From Streptomyces sp. NBC_01707 (lineage in GTDB: Bacteria; Actinomycetota; Actinomycetes; Streptomycetales; Streptomycetaceae): DNA of 64,000 nt. Position numbers and translations under genes: made by a program. The stretch spans positions 6,820,001 through 6,884,000 of the forward strand of contig NZ_CP109190.1 of the NCBI RefSeq assembly GCF_041438805.1, in the 5' to 3' direction. Positions 7,313 through 16,931 of this stretch are shown piece by piece (the first letter of the stretch is position 1; every line of letters begins with the position of its first letter). The notes under the pieces are model-generated. The model had not been told where the DNA came from and did not search any database. It worked only from the letters and a program-made list of their open reading frames with translations.

Positions 7313-8059
7313 TCAACGGGTAGCAACGGCCAAGCTGACCACGTAGTGCTCCTCGACGGTTCCGTTCGGGAAGACCTCGGCGAGGAGGTCGCGTTCCTGG
7401 ACGAGGAACGTGTTGGTCGCTTCCTTGCCGAGGACGAGGAAGTCGGAGTAACTGGAGAGGTTGGCTAGATGCTTATCGAGAGGAACGCTCCGGGTCCACG
7501 GCACGTGCCGATGGACGAAGTCGAGTTCGGAGGGCAGTCCGCGGAATCGAGCCATGGGGTCGGGGGCGGTGTCGTCGGCGCCGAAGAGTCGACGCAGGCG
7601 GGCGTCCTGGTCGGCAATCCACGGAACAGTGCTGTCTGAGTCGTTCCACCAGAGGGCGAGTGCACCACCGGTGCGAAGGACTCGGAGAGCTTCCGGTACG
7701 GACTTGCGCTGATCGGTCCAGTGCCAGGCTTGGGCATACGTGAGGATGTCGATGGAGCCGGAGGCCAGTGGCAGGTTGTTGCCGTCACCGATCACGAGCG
7801 GGACGTCGGGCAGGGCAAGGCGGAACTGCGAGGCCATTCCGGGGCCGGGCTCGACCGCGATGACGTTCGCACCGCGGGTGCGGAGGAGCGTCGTCGCGAG
7901 TCCGGTGCCGGCTCCGACGTCCGCGACACGGGCGCCCTTCAGGGGGCAGCCGGTGAGTTCCTCGACCGCGTCGAGCAAGGCGGGCGGGTATGAAGGGCGG
8001 TTCGCCGCGTAGCTGGCGGCAGCCAAGTCGAACGAGCGAGCCTGCGAAGTGGTCCTCAT
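7313..8059 (-). CDS. class I SAM-dependent methyltransferase
   Basis: This 248-residue protein shows the Rossmann-type methyltransferase motifs: motif I VADVGAGTGLAT (about residues 45-56), the acidic end of strand 2 (VIAVEPG), and DILTYAQAWHW in motif IV position. The opening FDLAAASYAANRPSYPPAL is typical of the small-molecule methyltransferase group related to UbiE and trans-aconitate methyltransferases. The substrate cannot be predicted. The ATG at 8059 is the only reasonable start. It is isolated between a 200-base gap and a small hypothetical gene, so it is probably cargo of the element. Confidence 0.8.
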   Translation of the reverse strand: MRTTSQARSFDLAAASYAANRPSYPPALLDAVEELTGCPLKGARVADVGAGTGLATTLLRTRGANVIAVEPGPGMASQFRLALPDVPLVIGDGNNLPLASGSIDILTYAQAWHWTDQRKSVPEALRVLRTGGALALWWNDSDSTVPWIADQDARLRRLFGADDTAPDPMARFRGLPSELDFVHRHVPWTRSVPLDKHLANLSSYSDFLVLGKEATNTFLVQERDLLAEVFPNGTVEEHYVVSLAVATR

Positions 8060-8183
8060 GCGAACATTCTTGACGGGCTAGAGGTGCCTGGCGTTGCACT
8101 TTGTGCCTTTTTCGACGGCAAGTAGTCACCGGGGACATCGGCTGGTGCGCCTGTGTGGCGGCTCGCCTCCCCATTCGCAATGG

Positions 8184-8486
8184 CTAGCTGGCAGTGGCAT
8201 GACCGATCGCACGCATGACGTCGGCAAGCCAGACCAGGTGGTAGGCCACCGCCTGGTCCTCGTCGGCGAGCAGGCCCTCAAGGTGCTGCCACGACTCCGA
8301 GAGCTGCCCGATCGTGACTGCTCTCGGCTCGTTGGGGACGTCGTACAGTTCATCGCCGGGAACACACCAGAAGTAGTCGTGTTCGAGTCTGACGGTGTTA
8401 CCGGCCGAAGCTTCAACGTGCCGCAGCACCAGATCGAAGGCATGCCGGAGCTGGTCGAGCGGGATGTGCAGGGGTTCGCTGGCCAT
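8184..8486 (-). CDS. conserved hypothetical protein (100 aa)
   Basis: This 100-residue acidic protein contains LRHAFDLVLRHVEASAG, DYFWCVPGDELYDV and TIGQLSESWQHLEGLL. This set of motifs recurs in short Streptomyces proteins of unknown function, often near immunity or regulator genes. The ATG at 8486 is preferred because the conserved part starts there; an in-frame start at 8534 would add 16 residues without family features. It is predicted to be soluble and mostly helical with no known domain. Its role is unknown. Confidence 0.55.
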   Translation of the reverse strand: MASEPLHIPLDQLRHAFDLVLRHVEASAGNTVRLEHDYFWCVPGDELYDVPNEPRAVTIGQLSESWQHLEGLLADEDQAVAYHLVWLADVMRAIGHATAS

Positions 8487-8559
8487 GTGCTCATCTTGGC
8501 CGGTCAGGGGTCGTACATCGACAAGTGACGTCACTACTACTGCTCGATAAAGCCCGTGG

Positions 8560-8652
8560 GGCGGAGTGAGTAGAAACCTTCTCTACGGGTTCAAGGCTCC
8601 TCGCTCCGCTCGTCGCGCGCTCCCCGGCTCACCGCCGGGGCCCTGCGCTCCT
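8560..8652 (+). repeat. dispersed about 90-bp repeat, copy 1
   Basis: The segment from GAGTAGA to CCCTGCGCTCC matches 24162-24253 over about 90 bases with few changes. The shared core includes GGTCGCGCGCTCCCCGGCTC with one variable position. Both copies lie in gene-free DNA at the borders of integrated elements. Confidence 0.6.
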
Positions 8653-8873
8653 GTCTCCGCCCCGCTCTGGGCCCCGGCTACGCCGGTCGCGCAACTAGAG
8701 CGAGAGAACCTGGACGAAGGGAACCGCAAGGCACAAACAGTGCCTCCGGCGGGGGCGCTCAGACTCCGGGATGGGTCGGGGCGCCGTCCGCGAGTGCCGG
8801 CGGATTCGTGGCGAGCGTCGTGGGCTCCCATCCCGACCACCTTCGACCCAGGCAGAGCCGAGCAGTCGCGGCC

Positions 8874-8923
8874 CAGGGCGTCAAGGTCGTACGTACAGTG
8901 GCGCGCTCCACCTTGACGCCCTG
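8874..8923. repeat. perfect 14-bp inverted repeat with 22-base spacer
   Basis: CAGGGCGTCAAGGT at 8874-8887 is matched exactly by its reverse complement at 8910-8923. The spacer contains the palindrome GTACGTAC. It could be a strong RNA hairpin or a protein site; no flanking gene claims it. Confidence 0.5.
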
Positions 8924-8992
8924 AACCACGCCCGCTCCACGGTGTGTGGGCCGAAGGCGGACGGGATGGGAGCTGGGAGAGTGGTGGGTTGA

Positions 8993-9014
8993 GGGGAAGC
9001 CAACTGGCTTCCCC
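8993..9014. terminator. perfect 9-bp hairpin before small membrane protein gene
   Basis: GGGGAAGCC (8993-9001), loop AACT, and GGCTTCCCC (9006-9014) form a perfect stem 30 bases ahead of the start at 9044. It could end incoming transcription or act as a leader hairpin for the small membrane gene. Confidence 0.45.
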
Positions 9015-9043
9015 ATGGTGCTTGTGCGCCGCATAATTTCCAG

Positions 9044-9283
9044 GTGACAGCAGCCGTGATGATCATCCTGGGCCCCCTGATCATGTCGCTCATAGGCATC
9101 GTCCTGGCTACTGACTACCGGGGGTGGCGGGATGCGGCGGCCAAGGCGCACGAGGGGGTCTGGAACGTTGACTATTTCAAGACCTACGCGACCTTCCGGT
9201 ACGTAGGACTAATGGCGGCGTGGATGGGAGCCATTTTCACTGTGGGGGCCACCGTCGCAGTGATCTTCAAGTACGCGAGGTAG
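9044..9283 (+). CDS. small two-helix membrane protein, DYRG motif (79 aa)
   Basis: This 79-residue protein has two predicted membrane helices (residues 3-22 and 52-75) with a short polar loop between them. The loop begins with ATDYRGWR. The same motif (AKDYRGLR) follows the first helix of the next gene product at 9456-9677, so the two are probably distant paralogues in tandem. The GTG at 9044 has no strong ribosome box; a GTG (9056) and an ATG (9059) lie just inside and are alternatives. Function is unknown. Confidence 0.5.
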   Translation: MTAAVMIILGPLIMSLIGIVLATDYRGWRDAAAKAHEGVWNVDYFKTYATFRYVGLMAAWMGAIFTVGATVAVIFKYAR

Positions 9284-9455
9284 GAGCGAACCCGTCACGG
9301 GACCGCCGGTCAGTTGACATCAGCGACCAACAGGTGCGGACAGCGCCGACCGACGCCGAATGCCAACGGATGGTCAGCCGAGGAGTCCGGGCGATTGTTC
9401 GACATTATCGACACGGCCTCTTCAAGGGCAGTGATACCGAGACTACGTTGGCCGC

Positions 9456-9677
9456 ATGGACTTCCCGATCTTGCTTCTGTTCTGCCTCCCAATCATCGCG
9501 CTTGGGGTAGCGCTGGCGAAGGACTACAGGGGGCTCAGGACTTTCTTCGCCGGCCGTTCATACGACACGCCCGAGGACGAGAAGCGCTACCGGGGTCCAG
9601 CCGTCCTGACGGGTTGGGTATTCATCGTGATTGGCTCCCTCCCCATCGCTGATCAGCTCCGTCTTTTCCTGTTCTGA
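9456..9677 (+). CDS. small two-helix membrane protein, DYRG motif (73 aa)
   Basis: This 73-residue protein has two predicted membrane helices (residues 2-20 and 49-71). The loop carries AKDYRGLRTFFAGRSYDTPEDE. It resembles the product of 9044-9283 in topology and in the DYRG-x-R motif. A comparison by eye gives no link to a named family. It lies directly before the tRNA-Ser attachment fragment and is likely element cargo. The ATG at 9456 is the only suitable start. Confidence 0.5.
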   Translation: MDFPILLLFCLPIIALGVALAKDYRGLRTFFAGRSYDTPEDEKRYRGPAVLTGWVFIVIGSLPIADQLRLFLF

Positions 9678-9689
9678 GCACAGCACTAC

Positions 9690-9860
9690 AGCAGCGCGGT
9701 ACCGCAACCCCAGCAACCGCCCTCGGTCGATACCGTCTCTCCGCAGCCCCCCATAGCGGACGGATGACCGTCGCTGACCGATCTCGCTAGAGCTACAGAG
9801 CAGAAGCACCCGTGCCCCTCCCGTGCCCGATCGAGCGGGAACTGACGGGGAACCACGGCG
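9690..9860 (+). other. attachment-arm-like sequence block A
   Basis: This gene-free block has two parts seen again before both tRNA-Val fragments. The first contains repeated AGCAACC-type words with GGATGACCGTCGCTGACC (about 9690-9770). The second (9810-9860) contains CCGTGCC twice, then GATCGAGCGGG and ACTGACGGGG. The tRNA-Ser fragment starts 66 bases further on. The pattern suits integrase arm-type sites of an attP region. Confidence 0.45.
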
Positions 9861-9925
9861 CCTGACGGACAGCACGCATGGGCACGACCCCCGACCGATT
9901 CACCTGGTCAGGGGCCGCTCATCTG

Positions 9926-9982
9926 CGGTGGGTGTGGGATTTGAACCCACGGTGACATCGCTGCCACGACGGTTTTCAAGAT
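9926..9982 (-). tRNA. 3' half of tRNA-Ser(UGA), attachment-site remnant
   Basis: On the minus strand this 57-bp segment starts inside the anticodon loop (CTTGAAA, anticodon TGA) and holds the 3' anticodon stem ACCGT, a type II variable arm (GTGGC paired with GTCAC), a perfect T-arm (GTGGG-TTCAAAT-CCCAC) and the acceptor strand ACCCACC plus G. The 5' half is missing: upstream bases do not form the D-arm or GGTGGGT. A partial tRNA of this kind is the usual product of site-specific integration at a tRNA 3' end, so it is an att site and not a functional gene. Confidence 0.8.
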
Positions 9983-10036
9983 CGTTCAGAGATTGATTTG
10001 GCTCTTTACCGATCTCATGGCTCAACGCCTCATCCG

Positions 10037-11212
10037 CTACTCGAGGATCTCGAGCGGAGGAAGCGCATCCACGATCGTCATCGTCTCCAGGCTGACCGTC
10101 ACGATCCGCTTGAGCAGGTCGATGATGTAGCGGGGGTCATCCGACCAGTCGTTCGGGTCGTTGACGATCTCCGACGCCCTATCGACCTTGACCTGGTAGC
10201 GGTCGATGATCCACTCGATCGCGGACCGAGCGCCGATCTGGTAGCGGTACGCCTCTTCCGGGATGTTGGTGAGCTTGACCCGGGTGTTGTAGACGATCGT
10301 CGACTGGTCGGGCTGGCCTTTAACCTTCGGGATTTTCATCTTGGCGACTCGGTACAGCTCACTCGGCGGCGTGGCAGACGGGTCGCCGGTCTCCGTCTCG
10401 ACAATGCCCTTATACAGCTGGGCTTGCTCGTAGTTAAGGTGCAGGTCGGCGAGAGCACGGCCAGCAGTGGCGAAGCCGTGGAAGTTCTGGGCCTTGGGAA
10501 TGCGAGGAAGGGACTTCTTCAGGTCGGCGGCGAAGCGCTCCCGGTACTCCGGGGAGTGGAGCAGGGCGTATGTGTAGTAGAAGATGTCGTCCTTGGTGAT
10601 GGTGGGATCGTTGTACACATCTCGGTATCCCGCGAGGGCGGCGTCGGTGATGTTGTCGACGCGCTCGTATCCCTCGTCCTCCCCGAAGTCAAAGCCGCCG
10701 TCGATCGCCAGCTTGCGGTACGTGAAACGGGGGAAGAACTGACCGCCCTCGCCCCAGAAGTTGAGGTCCGGGAGCTGGTCGACCATCAGCGCCGAGAACG
10801 GCTTAGGCGCACCCGGCCCGGTCAAATAAAAACCGACATTCTTGTAGGTGGGTGCCGGGAAGATCCGGGCCATCTGATAGACCATGTCGTTCAGGCGGCC
10901 GTCGAAGACTACGCACTGTTTCGCGAAAGGGCGGTAAGCAGAGGTGAAGACACGCTGGGCATCGAAGGCATACTTCGTGCCCCTCGCGACGTTCACCTTG
11001 TCAGCACGATTCCAGCTGATCTTCTTCGGGTCGAAATCGATGTAATCATCGGCGTCGGCCGCCTTCGGTTCCGCGATCCTCTGAGTTCGACAGTGCTCGG
11101 CAAATCCGTCGACCTGTGCGTTGTAGAAATCTACCATCGACGCGACGTTTTCCTGGAGCTTAGCGTCAGAGAAGTTACTAGATCCATGAGTCACGGCCTG
11201 ACTTGAGCCCAC
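10037..11212 (-). pseudogene. type ISP restriction-modification enzyme, C-terminal part (split by frameshift)
   Basis: This segment of 391 codons is the downstream piece of the type ISP enzyme that begins at 14906. It matches the end expected for that family: the last section of the methyltransferase domain and the target recognition domain (YKNVGFYLTGPG, DLNFWGEGGQFFPRFTYRK, YRYQIGARSAIEWIIDRYQV). The frame overlaps the upstream piece by 35 bases. Removing one extra G on the coding strand at 11178 restores WIYNFSDAKLQENV, which reads smoothly across the join. Without recognition and full methyltransferase parts, neither cutting nor protection is expected. A GTG at 11212 could start it separately, but no ribosome box supports that. 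Confidence 0.85.
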
Positions 11213-14200
11213 TCGAATAAAGATCGAAAACAGCCTTGTCGCGTGCGTTCTTATCCTTCTCGCCGACGGCCTGGAAGGTTATAAACCGTTCGTCGCGCTG
11301 GTTGATCCAGTCCCCGTCCTTATTCGGGGTGATCCGCTGCCACTGCACCGATTCGATGCCCTGCGCCCCGACGATGCGTAGCTTCTCCTCGCGCGAGAGG
11401 TAGTCGCCGATGTCTCGATAGTACAGCTGGCATTCACGGTCCGTACGCGCGCCGTCCTTGACGAGGATTAGGACAGCAACGGTGTTGCGGCTGCCCGAAC
11501 CGAAGATCTTGCCGCCTTCCTTGCGGGACAGTTCACCGGAGGTGCGCTGATTTCCCCTGAGGTTGTAGCAGTAAATGGCGTCGAATTCCTCAACAAGAGA
11601 TTTCCGCAGCCCGTCCGCCGTATTACCGTCAATGTAACCACCGTTGGAAACGTACGCAACTACGCCGTCCCCGTCGATTCGATCCGAAGCCCACCGGATG
11701 GCACGGATGTAGGAGTCGTACAGCGACCTCTTATTCGTCGCCGTCGACCGCGCGACATAGGTCTGTTGGATGCGCTCGTCCAGAACCTGATACTTCACGT
11801 TCTGGTTGTCGTCGTTCTGGTTCTCCTGTCCCACCGAGTACGGCGGGTTTCCAACGACCACGGTGATCCGCTGCTTGCGTTGTTGTTTGGCGCGCTCGCT
11901 GTTTCCCTCCAGGACATCCATGCCCTCTAGTTGAGCCGTGCCCTCAGCAAGTTGGAAGGTGTCCGCAAGAACGATGCCCTCGAACGGCCGATAATCACCG
12001 CCGACGACGTCGTGGAAGGCTGCTTCGATGTTGACGGCCGCAATGTAATAAGCGAGCAACACGATCTCGTTGGCGTGCAGTTCACTGGCGTACTTACGCA
12101 GGAGATCGTCGGGTTGGATAAGGCCGGACTGGAGAAGACGGACGGGGAAAGTTCCGGTGCCCACGAAGGGGTCGATGATCTGGACGCCTTCATCGGATAG
12201 GGACCGGCTGAGGTGCTTGTTCAGGGCCTGCTCAGTGGAGCGCAGGATAAAGTCGACTACCTCCACCGGGGTGTAAACGATGCCAAGCGCGTCGGCCGTC
12301 TTAGGCAGGGCGGTCTTGAAGAACTTGTCGTACAGCTCAACGATGACGCGCTGGCGACCCTCGTGGTTGTCGATGCCCTCGGCGCGGACTCGGACCGATT
12401 GGTAGAAGTCCTCCAGCGTCTTGACCTCGGCGTCGAGTCCCTGGTCGTCGAGGACGTCGAGCATGCGCTGCATTGCCTGGGAGACCGGGTTGTGGTCAGT
12501 GAAGGCGTAGTCCTTGAAGAGCGCGTCAAAGACCGGCTTGGTGATGATGTGCTGCGCGAGCATGTCGATGGCGTGGGCGTCGGAGACGTCAGGGTTTATG
12601 GTCGCGCGCAGCTCGGCGACGAACTCCTGGAAGGCGGCCTGCTTGTTCGGGATGTTCAGGGCGGCCTTGATGCGGGTGACGTGACGGTCGGCGATCTGGG
12701 CGATGTCCTTGGCCCAGGCCTCCCAGTAGTGGCGCTCACCGACCTTGTCGACGATGCGGGCGTAGATGGCATCCCGCCAGTCGCTTATCGAGAACAGGGC
12801 GTCCTGGACGTGCTGGGCGCTCTGGGCTTCCTTCTCCCTGGCGGCCTTCGCGCTGTCCTCGGTGCTGGAGCCGTCCTTGTCACCGACCGTCTCGTCGTCG
12901 GCGCCGATGTGGCCGATGCCGATGATCTCGGGCTTCTTCTTGTTCAGCTCGATCTGGTTGACAGTCGCGTTGAAGCGGTCGTCGTGGGCGCGCAGCGCCT
13001 GGAGGACCTGCCAGACGGTCTTAAAGCGCTGGTTGTCCGCAAGGGCCTTCTCCGGGGAAACACCGGCGGGGACGGCGACGGGCAAGATGATGTACCCGTA
13101 GTTCTTGCCCGGCGCGACGCGCATGACGCGGCCAACAGACTGGACGACGTCTACGACGGAATTGCGCGGGTTGAGGAAAAGCACCGCATCGAGGCTGGGG
13201 ACATCCACGCCTTCGGACAGGCAGCGGGCGTTGGACAGGATGCGGGCATTGTTCGGGCCAGGGTCCTGCTTGAGCCAGTCGAGGAGCTGGTTGCGTCGCA
13301 GGGTGTTGAACGTACCGTCGACGTGTTCAACCTCGCAGTGCAGCACTTCGTCGTCAGCATCGTCATACGCATCGACGACCTCGTTGAACCGCTCCATGAT
13401 GGCCTTGGAGTCGGCGATAGAGCGGGAGAACGCGACGGCTCGCTTCATCGGTGCTTCGTCCTTACCGAAGCCGGAGCCGTCGGCGAAGGTGCCGGTGCGC
13501 TTGGCCAGTGCGTTCCAACAGCCGATGATCTTCGCTGCGTCGTCGATCCGCAGTTCGGAGTCGCCGCCGGCAAAACCTTCCTGGAGGGTCTTGGCGACCA
13601 CGTCTTCGTCAATGGTGAGGATGAGGACCTTGTAGTCGGTGAGCAGTCCCTGCTGGACAGCTTTGCCGAAGCCGAGGCGGTGGAACTCTGGACCGTACTT
13701 GGTCTCGTCGTCCATCGAGGCGACGGCCGCGGCTGCGCCCTTGGCTTCCTGCTTAGTGTCATCGCTGTACACGCGCGGGGTGGCGGTCATGTACAGACGG
13801 CGGTCGGCGCTGATGAAGCTGTTGTCGTGGACGCGGACGAACGCGGACTCGTCGTTGCCAGACAGGGTGACGCCGGTAGTGCGGTGGGCCTCGTCACACA
13901 GGATCAGGTCGAACCGAGGCAAACCCTGCTTCTGAGCGGCGGAGATGGTGGCGATCGACTGGTAAGTCGAGAACACGACGGTCAGGCCAGGGGCTGCCTC
14001 GACGCTGGCCATCTGCGCGATCAGCCGGTCAGGGCTGGTAGTCGCCGGCAGAGCGAGGTCGTGGGTGGACATGTCCTTGTCGTCGCCCTGAGCCTTCTGC
14101 TTGCCGACCTGGGCGTCGGAGCAGACGGCAAAGGGACGCAGCGGGACCTCAGCCTCGTACGACCACTCACGCAGCGACTGCGAAAGCAGGGCGATGGAGG

Positions 14201-14906
14201 GGACCAGGAAGAGGACAGTGGTGTGCTCGCCATGCCCAGCCTCGGCCCGTTCCTGCTGAAGCCGTTCAGCGATCTTCAGGCTGGTGAAGGTCTTGCCGGT
14301 GCCGCAGGCCATGATGAGCTTGCCGCGATCACGCTCGGCCAAGCCAGCAAAGACGTCGTCGATCGCCGCCTCCTGGTGGGGGCGGCGGCTCTTCTTGTCC
14401 CGCAGCGTCATCTGGATTTCGTGGTCGACGCCGACTGCGGGCAGGTGCCACTCGACAGCGCTGTCCGCGATGTCGGACAGTCCTATCCGGGTGACGAGGA
14501 TCTGCTGGTCGTTCAGCGCCTCCTCCGCGTGGACACTCCACTTGTCCGTGGTGGAGATGATCATCCGACGGGTGAAGGCACCCTTGCCGGAGGCCGTAAA
14601 GAAGGAGTCGATGTCCTCTTTACGGACCGTGTGATGCGGCTCGTAGAACTTGCACTGGATGGCACAGAAACCGCCAGTCTCTCGGTCCTGTGCCACCAGG
14701 TCGATGCCGGTGTCCCGCTTGTCCCGTTCCGCGCCCGGCCAGTCGGCCCACATCCACACCCGGGTGAACTGCTCAGTCCACTGCGGATCAGTGCTGAGGT
14801 ACTGGACCATGAGCTCCTCAAAGCGAGTCCCTCGGTCCCGGTTCACGGTGGCGCTGTCACGGATGGCCCTGAGTACGTCGTGCACGGTCGTAGTGGTTGC
14901 AGCCAT
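11178..14906 (-). pseudogene. type ISP restriction-modification enzyme, N-terminal part (nuclease-helicase-methylase)
   Basis: This piece of 1242 codons carries most of a single-chain restriction-modification enzyme related to LlaBIII/LlaGI. Order: Mrr-like nuclease (residues 1-140, with GIDLVAQ and AIQCK), RecA-type helicase (Walker A ACGTGKT near 200, DEAH box LCDEAHR near 338, MTATPR near 373, QSVGRVMR near 592), helical coupler, and an N6-adenine methyltransferase (VDPF-like motif IIDPFVGTGTFPV near 912, catalytic GNPPYS near 1018). It stops early with SGRDSWI and TAG, followed at once by TAA in the original frame, because of one inserted base at 11178. The ATG at 14906 (MAATTTTVHDVL) is chosen as start because homologous sequence begins there. 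The intact enzyme would be about 1620 residues, normal for type ISP. Confidence 0.9.
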
Positions 14907-15655
14907 GCGGTTCGCACCCCATCCAGTCAGCGGCCCACGAGTACGAGCCGCAAAGTTCACCCCAGAAACCGATAGAACTTTACTGGTCAGTCCCCCATGG
15001 AATGACCGGAACGGTGTGGAACCGTCGCGAGCCCCGAGCTCCGCAAGAGCGCGCGATGGGGGCAGCGGTGCAGGTCGCACACTTGAGGCCGCCATCGAGT
15101 TCGCGGCCTATTCGTGGACCACGACCGCGGTTGATCCAGCTACAGGACGTTGACCTGCTGTAATGCGCGGGATGCAAGCGCCCTCCGGAGCCGCGTGTGC
15201 GCGAAGCGGGATGATGGTCTGCATGGCCTACGAATCCAGCAGCACTCAGCCGAGAGCACCCAAGTCACGACTGTGCCCGGTGGGGTCGCGTAGGTCTTCA
15301 CCTGGGAGGAGGGCACCCGTATCGACTTCCAGAACCTTGGTGGCAGGGTCGTCGTCGAGGCAAGCGTCACAGGGCTCAGAACGCTGGCCGGCCATCTACT
15401 CTCACTCGCTGCCTAAAGCGATGTTGTCGGAGCCCCTTCCCCCAGCTGTGCCCCAGGGGTGTCCAGCAATGGAGAAGCTGCAGGTGAGAGGGAGCCCCCT
15501 GTAAAGCTGCTGCCGCTAGCTAGGCCCGGACCGGCGCGCCGCTCGCGCGCGGACGTGAGGCATCAATGCCGTGCGGGACGGCTGTGGGGGCAACAGGCTT
15601 GGGCGGGCAGGAAATTGTAGCTCAGAGGCGGTGGCCTGCACGGTCTGTAAAACCG
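14907..15655. other. gene-poor stretch with decayed coding remnants
   Basis: No intact gene is supported between the type ISP start and the HNH remnant. A short open piece at 15294-15416 is described separately. The rest shows only short open frames without ribosome boxes. This is typical of a worn island. Confidence 0.5.
15294..15416 (+). pseudogene. fragment resembling an Imm32-like immunity protein C-terminus
   Basis: The 40 codons read VFTWEEGTRIDFQN, GGRVVVEASVTG and LRTLAGHLLSLAA before TAA. The end (xGLRxLAxHLLxLA) resembles the C-terminus of short Imm32-type proteins common in Streptomyces. A TAG directly precedes the frame and no start codon is present, so this is a remnant. Recognition rests on a short match by eye. 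Confidence 0.3.
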
Positions 15656-15826
15656 TCATATGCCAGAGGCCGTGGCCCCCGAGCGTGGTCCAGGCAAGCC
15701 TGCTTCTCGATTCCCGGTCTGTCTCATGCGGTGACAGTTGGAGCAGATCAGTGCGAGGTCCGCCAGCTTGGTGGTGCCTTCGCCGGCCTGCCTACGGGGC
15801 AGGTATGGCAATGGACTGGCCCTCAT
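15656..15826 (-). pseudogene. HNH endonuclease remnant
   Basis: The 56 codons contain GEGTTKLADLALICSNCHRMRQ, which matches the C-terminal half of McrA-type HNH nucleases (LADLALLCSNCHRM). The N-terminal half, with the first catalytic histidines and the first zinc cysteines, is absent. Upstream frames are interrupted, so no nuclease is expected. The remnant sits beside the broken type ISP gene, suggesting an older layer of restriction genes. Confidence 0.5.
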
Positions 15827-15923
15827 GCGGCCCCTTCGCGCACACGGGGGTGCCTACGAGACCTGCGCATTGTGCTGGGCGATGCCGACCGTGTGCCGGG
15901 AAACCTGGCACGAGCCATGAGGG

Positions 15924-16931
15924 CTAACCGTTAGAGGTGCCCGATCTCCTGTCTTGCAGGTCGATCAGTACATAGCTGCGTTGCTCGCGTCCGCCAGGAG
16001 AACGTGCGATGAGGACATGTACATCAGCCTCTACTTCCTTCTCCGTATGCGCTGCGAGAATTCCTGTCACATCGTCCTTAGCGGTTCGGACGACAATGAG
16101 CCCCTTGCCTTCGAGCTCGAGCTCGATGAATCCGCGCAACTTGCTGCCACCAACGAGCAATCCGATTAGTCGTTCGCTGGCGTCCTCAATTTTCGCGTCT
16201 TGCAGTGTCCTCCGGCAGCGAGCGGCGCTGGCTGAAGTAAAGGTCGACGTTCTGTGGGTAGTGCTCTTGGACTCCCAGGTCAGCGTAACATCGGTACCAG
16301 TTGACGCCAGAATGTGAGAAAGGTCGGATAGCTGCTTAATCGCACGTCGGCCTAGTGGTAGCACGGCGTCTAGGATGGCCTCTTCTGCGTCAGATTCCTT
16401 GCTGGCGCGATCGGTGACGTCGAAAATGCGATTGATAGCCTTATCTAGCAGTGCTTCTGTCCCACTTCCGGGGAGTTCGGCCTGTCCTAGATCTGGAGCG
16501 CCTTGTAGAACCATTCCGTAAGACGAAGCGAATACTGGGCCGGAGAATAGCCGTGTGGCGCGCTTAATTTCTCCTGGTACGGGTCCCGCTTCTCGCCTCT
16601 GGCGTAGATCGTCGAGGGCGTAGGCGACTGATTGAACAGCTGTCTGCAATGTGTGTAGCCAGTCGCCAAGCACAGAGGCTTCGGCATGATGATTGCGCAC
16701 TGTTTTTCCATCCAGTGCGAATTTTAGAACGGGTCGATCCCTCTCTTGTGTCGCGTCAAGGGAATCGGAATCACCTTGCAGTGTGCGTGCAAGTTTTTTG
16801 AGCTGATTCGACCGAAACTCTGCCAGGGTGCGAGGTGCTGGCTTATGGGGCGTTTCAGTTCGGCGTGCTGCCATCCATGCGCGCAAAGCTGCTTTGTCTG
16901 CGATGTCAGGGAACTGGTGCTTTGCGGTCAT
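15924..16931 (-). CDS. unknown partner of nucleotidyltransferase (335 aa), two-gene module
   Basis: This 335-residue protein matches no family I can name. The first 60 residues are basic. About residues 90-220 look like a helical bundle (LGDWLHTLQTAVQSVAYALDDL, EAILDAVLPLGRRAIKQLSDL). The last 110 residues look like a beta domain (RLIGLLVGGSKLRGFIELELEGKG then IVVRTAKDD, then ADVHVLIARSPGGREQRSYVLIDL). The start ATG at 16931 overlaps the stop of the nucleotidyltransferase gene (ATGA) and has GGAGGTG just upstream, so the two are co-translated. G+C is visibly lower than in flanking core genes. The tight pairing suggests a toxin-antitoxin or abortive-infection-like module, which is inference. 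Confidence 0.65.
   Translation of the reverse strand: MTAKHQFPDIADKAALRAWMAARRTETPHKPAPRTLAEFRSNQLKKLARTLQGDSDSLDATQERDRPVLKFALDGKTVRNHHAEASVLGDWLHTLQTAVQSVAYALDDLRQRREAGPVPGEIKRATRLFSGPVFASSYGMVLQGAPDLGQAELPGSGTEALLDKAINRIFDVTDRASKESDAEEAILDAVLPLGRRAIKQLSDLSHILASTGTDVTLTWESKSTTHRTSTFTSASAARCRRTLQDAKIEDASERLIGLLVGGSKLRGFIELELEGKGLIVVRTAKDDVTGILAAHTEKEVEADVHVLIARSPGGREQRSYVLIDLQDRRSGTSNG

Larger units (their letters stand above)
8535..9043. other. gene-free stretch with dispersed repeat and two strong inverted repeats
   Basis: No convincing gene is seen in these 509 bases. They hold the left copy of a dispersed repeat (8560-8652), a perfect 14-bp inverted repeat with arms at 8874-8887 and 8910-8923, and a perfect 9-bp hairpin at 8993-9014 just before the next gene. 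Confidence 0.6.

Noticed and set aside
12213..14975. Very long open frame (920 codons) on the strand opposite the type ISP gene
   Set aside because: It is a high-GC antisense shadow: composition is Val/Gly/Leu/Asp-rich without domains, while the other strand shows complete enzyme motifs.
15613..15660. tRNA-like 5' half with GTAGCTCAG and an anticodon-like stem ACGGT-CTGTAAA-ACCGT
   Set aside because: The D-stem does not close, no T-arm follows, and the stretch overlaps the end of the HNH remnant on the other strand. It is probably chance.
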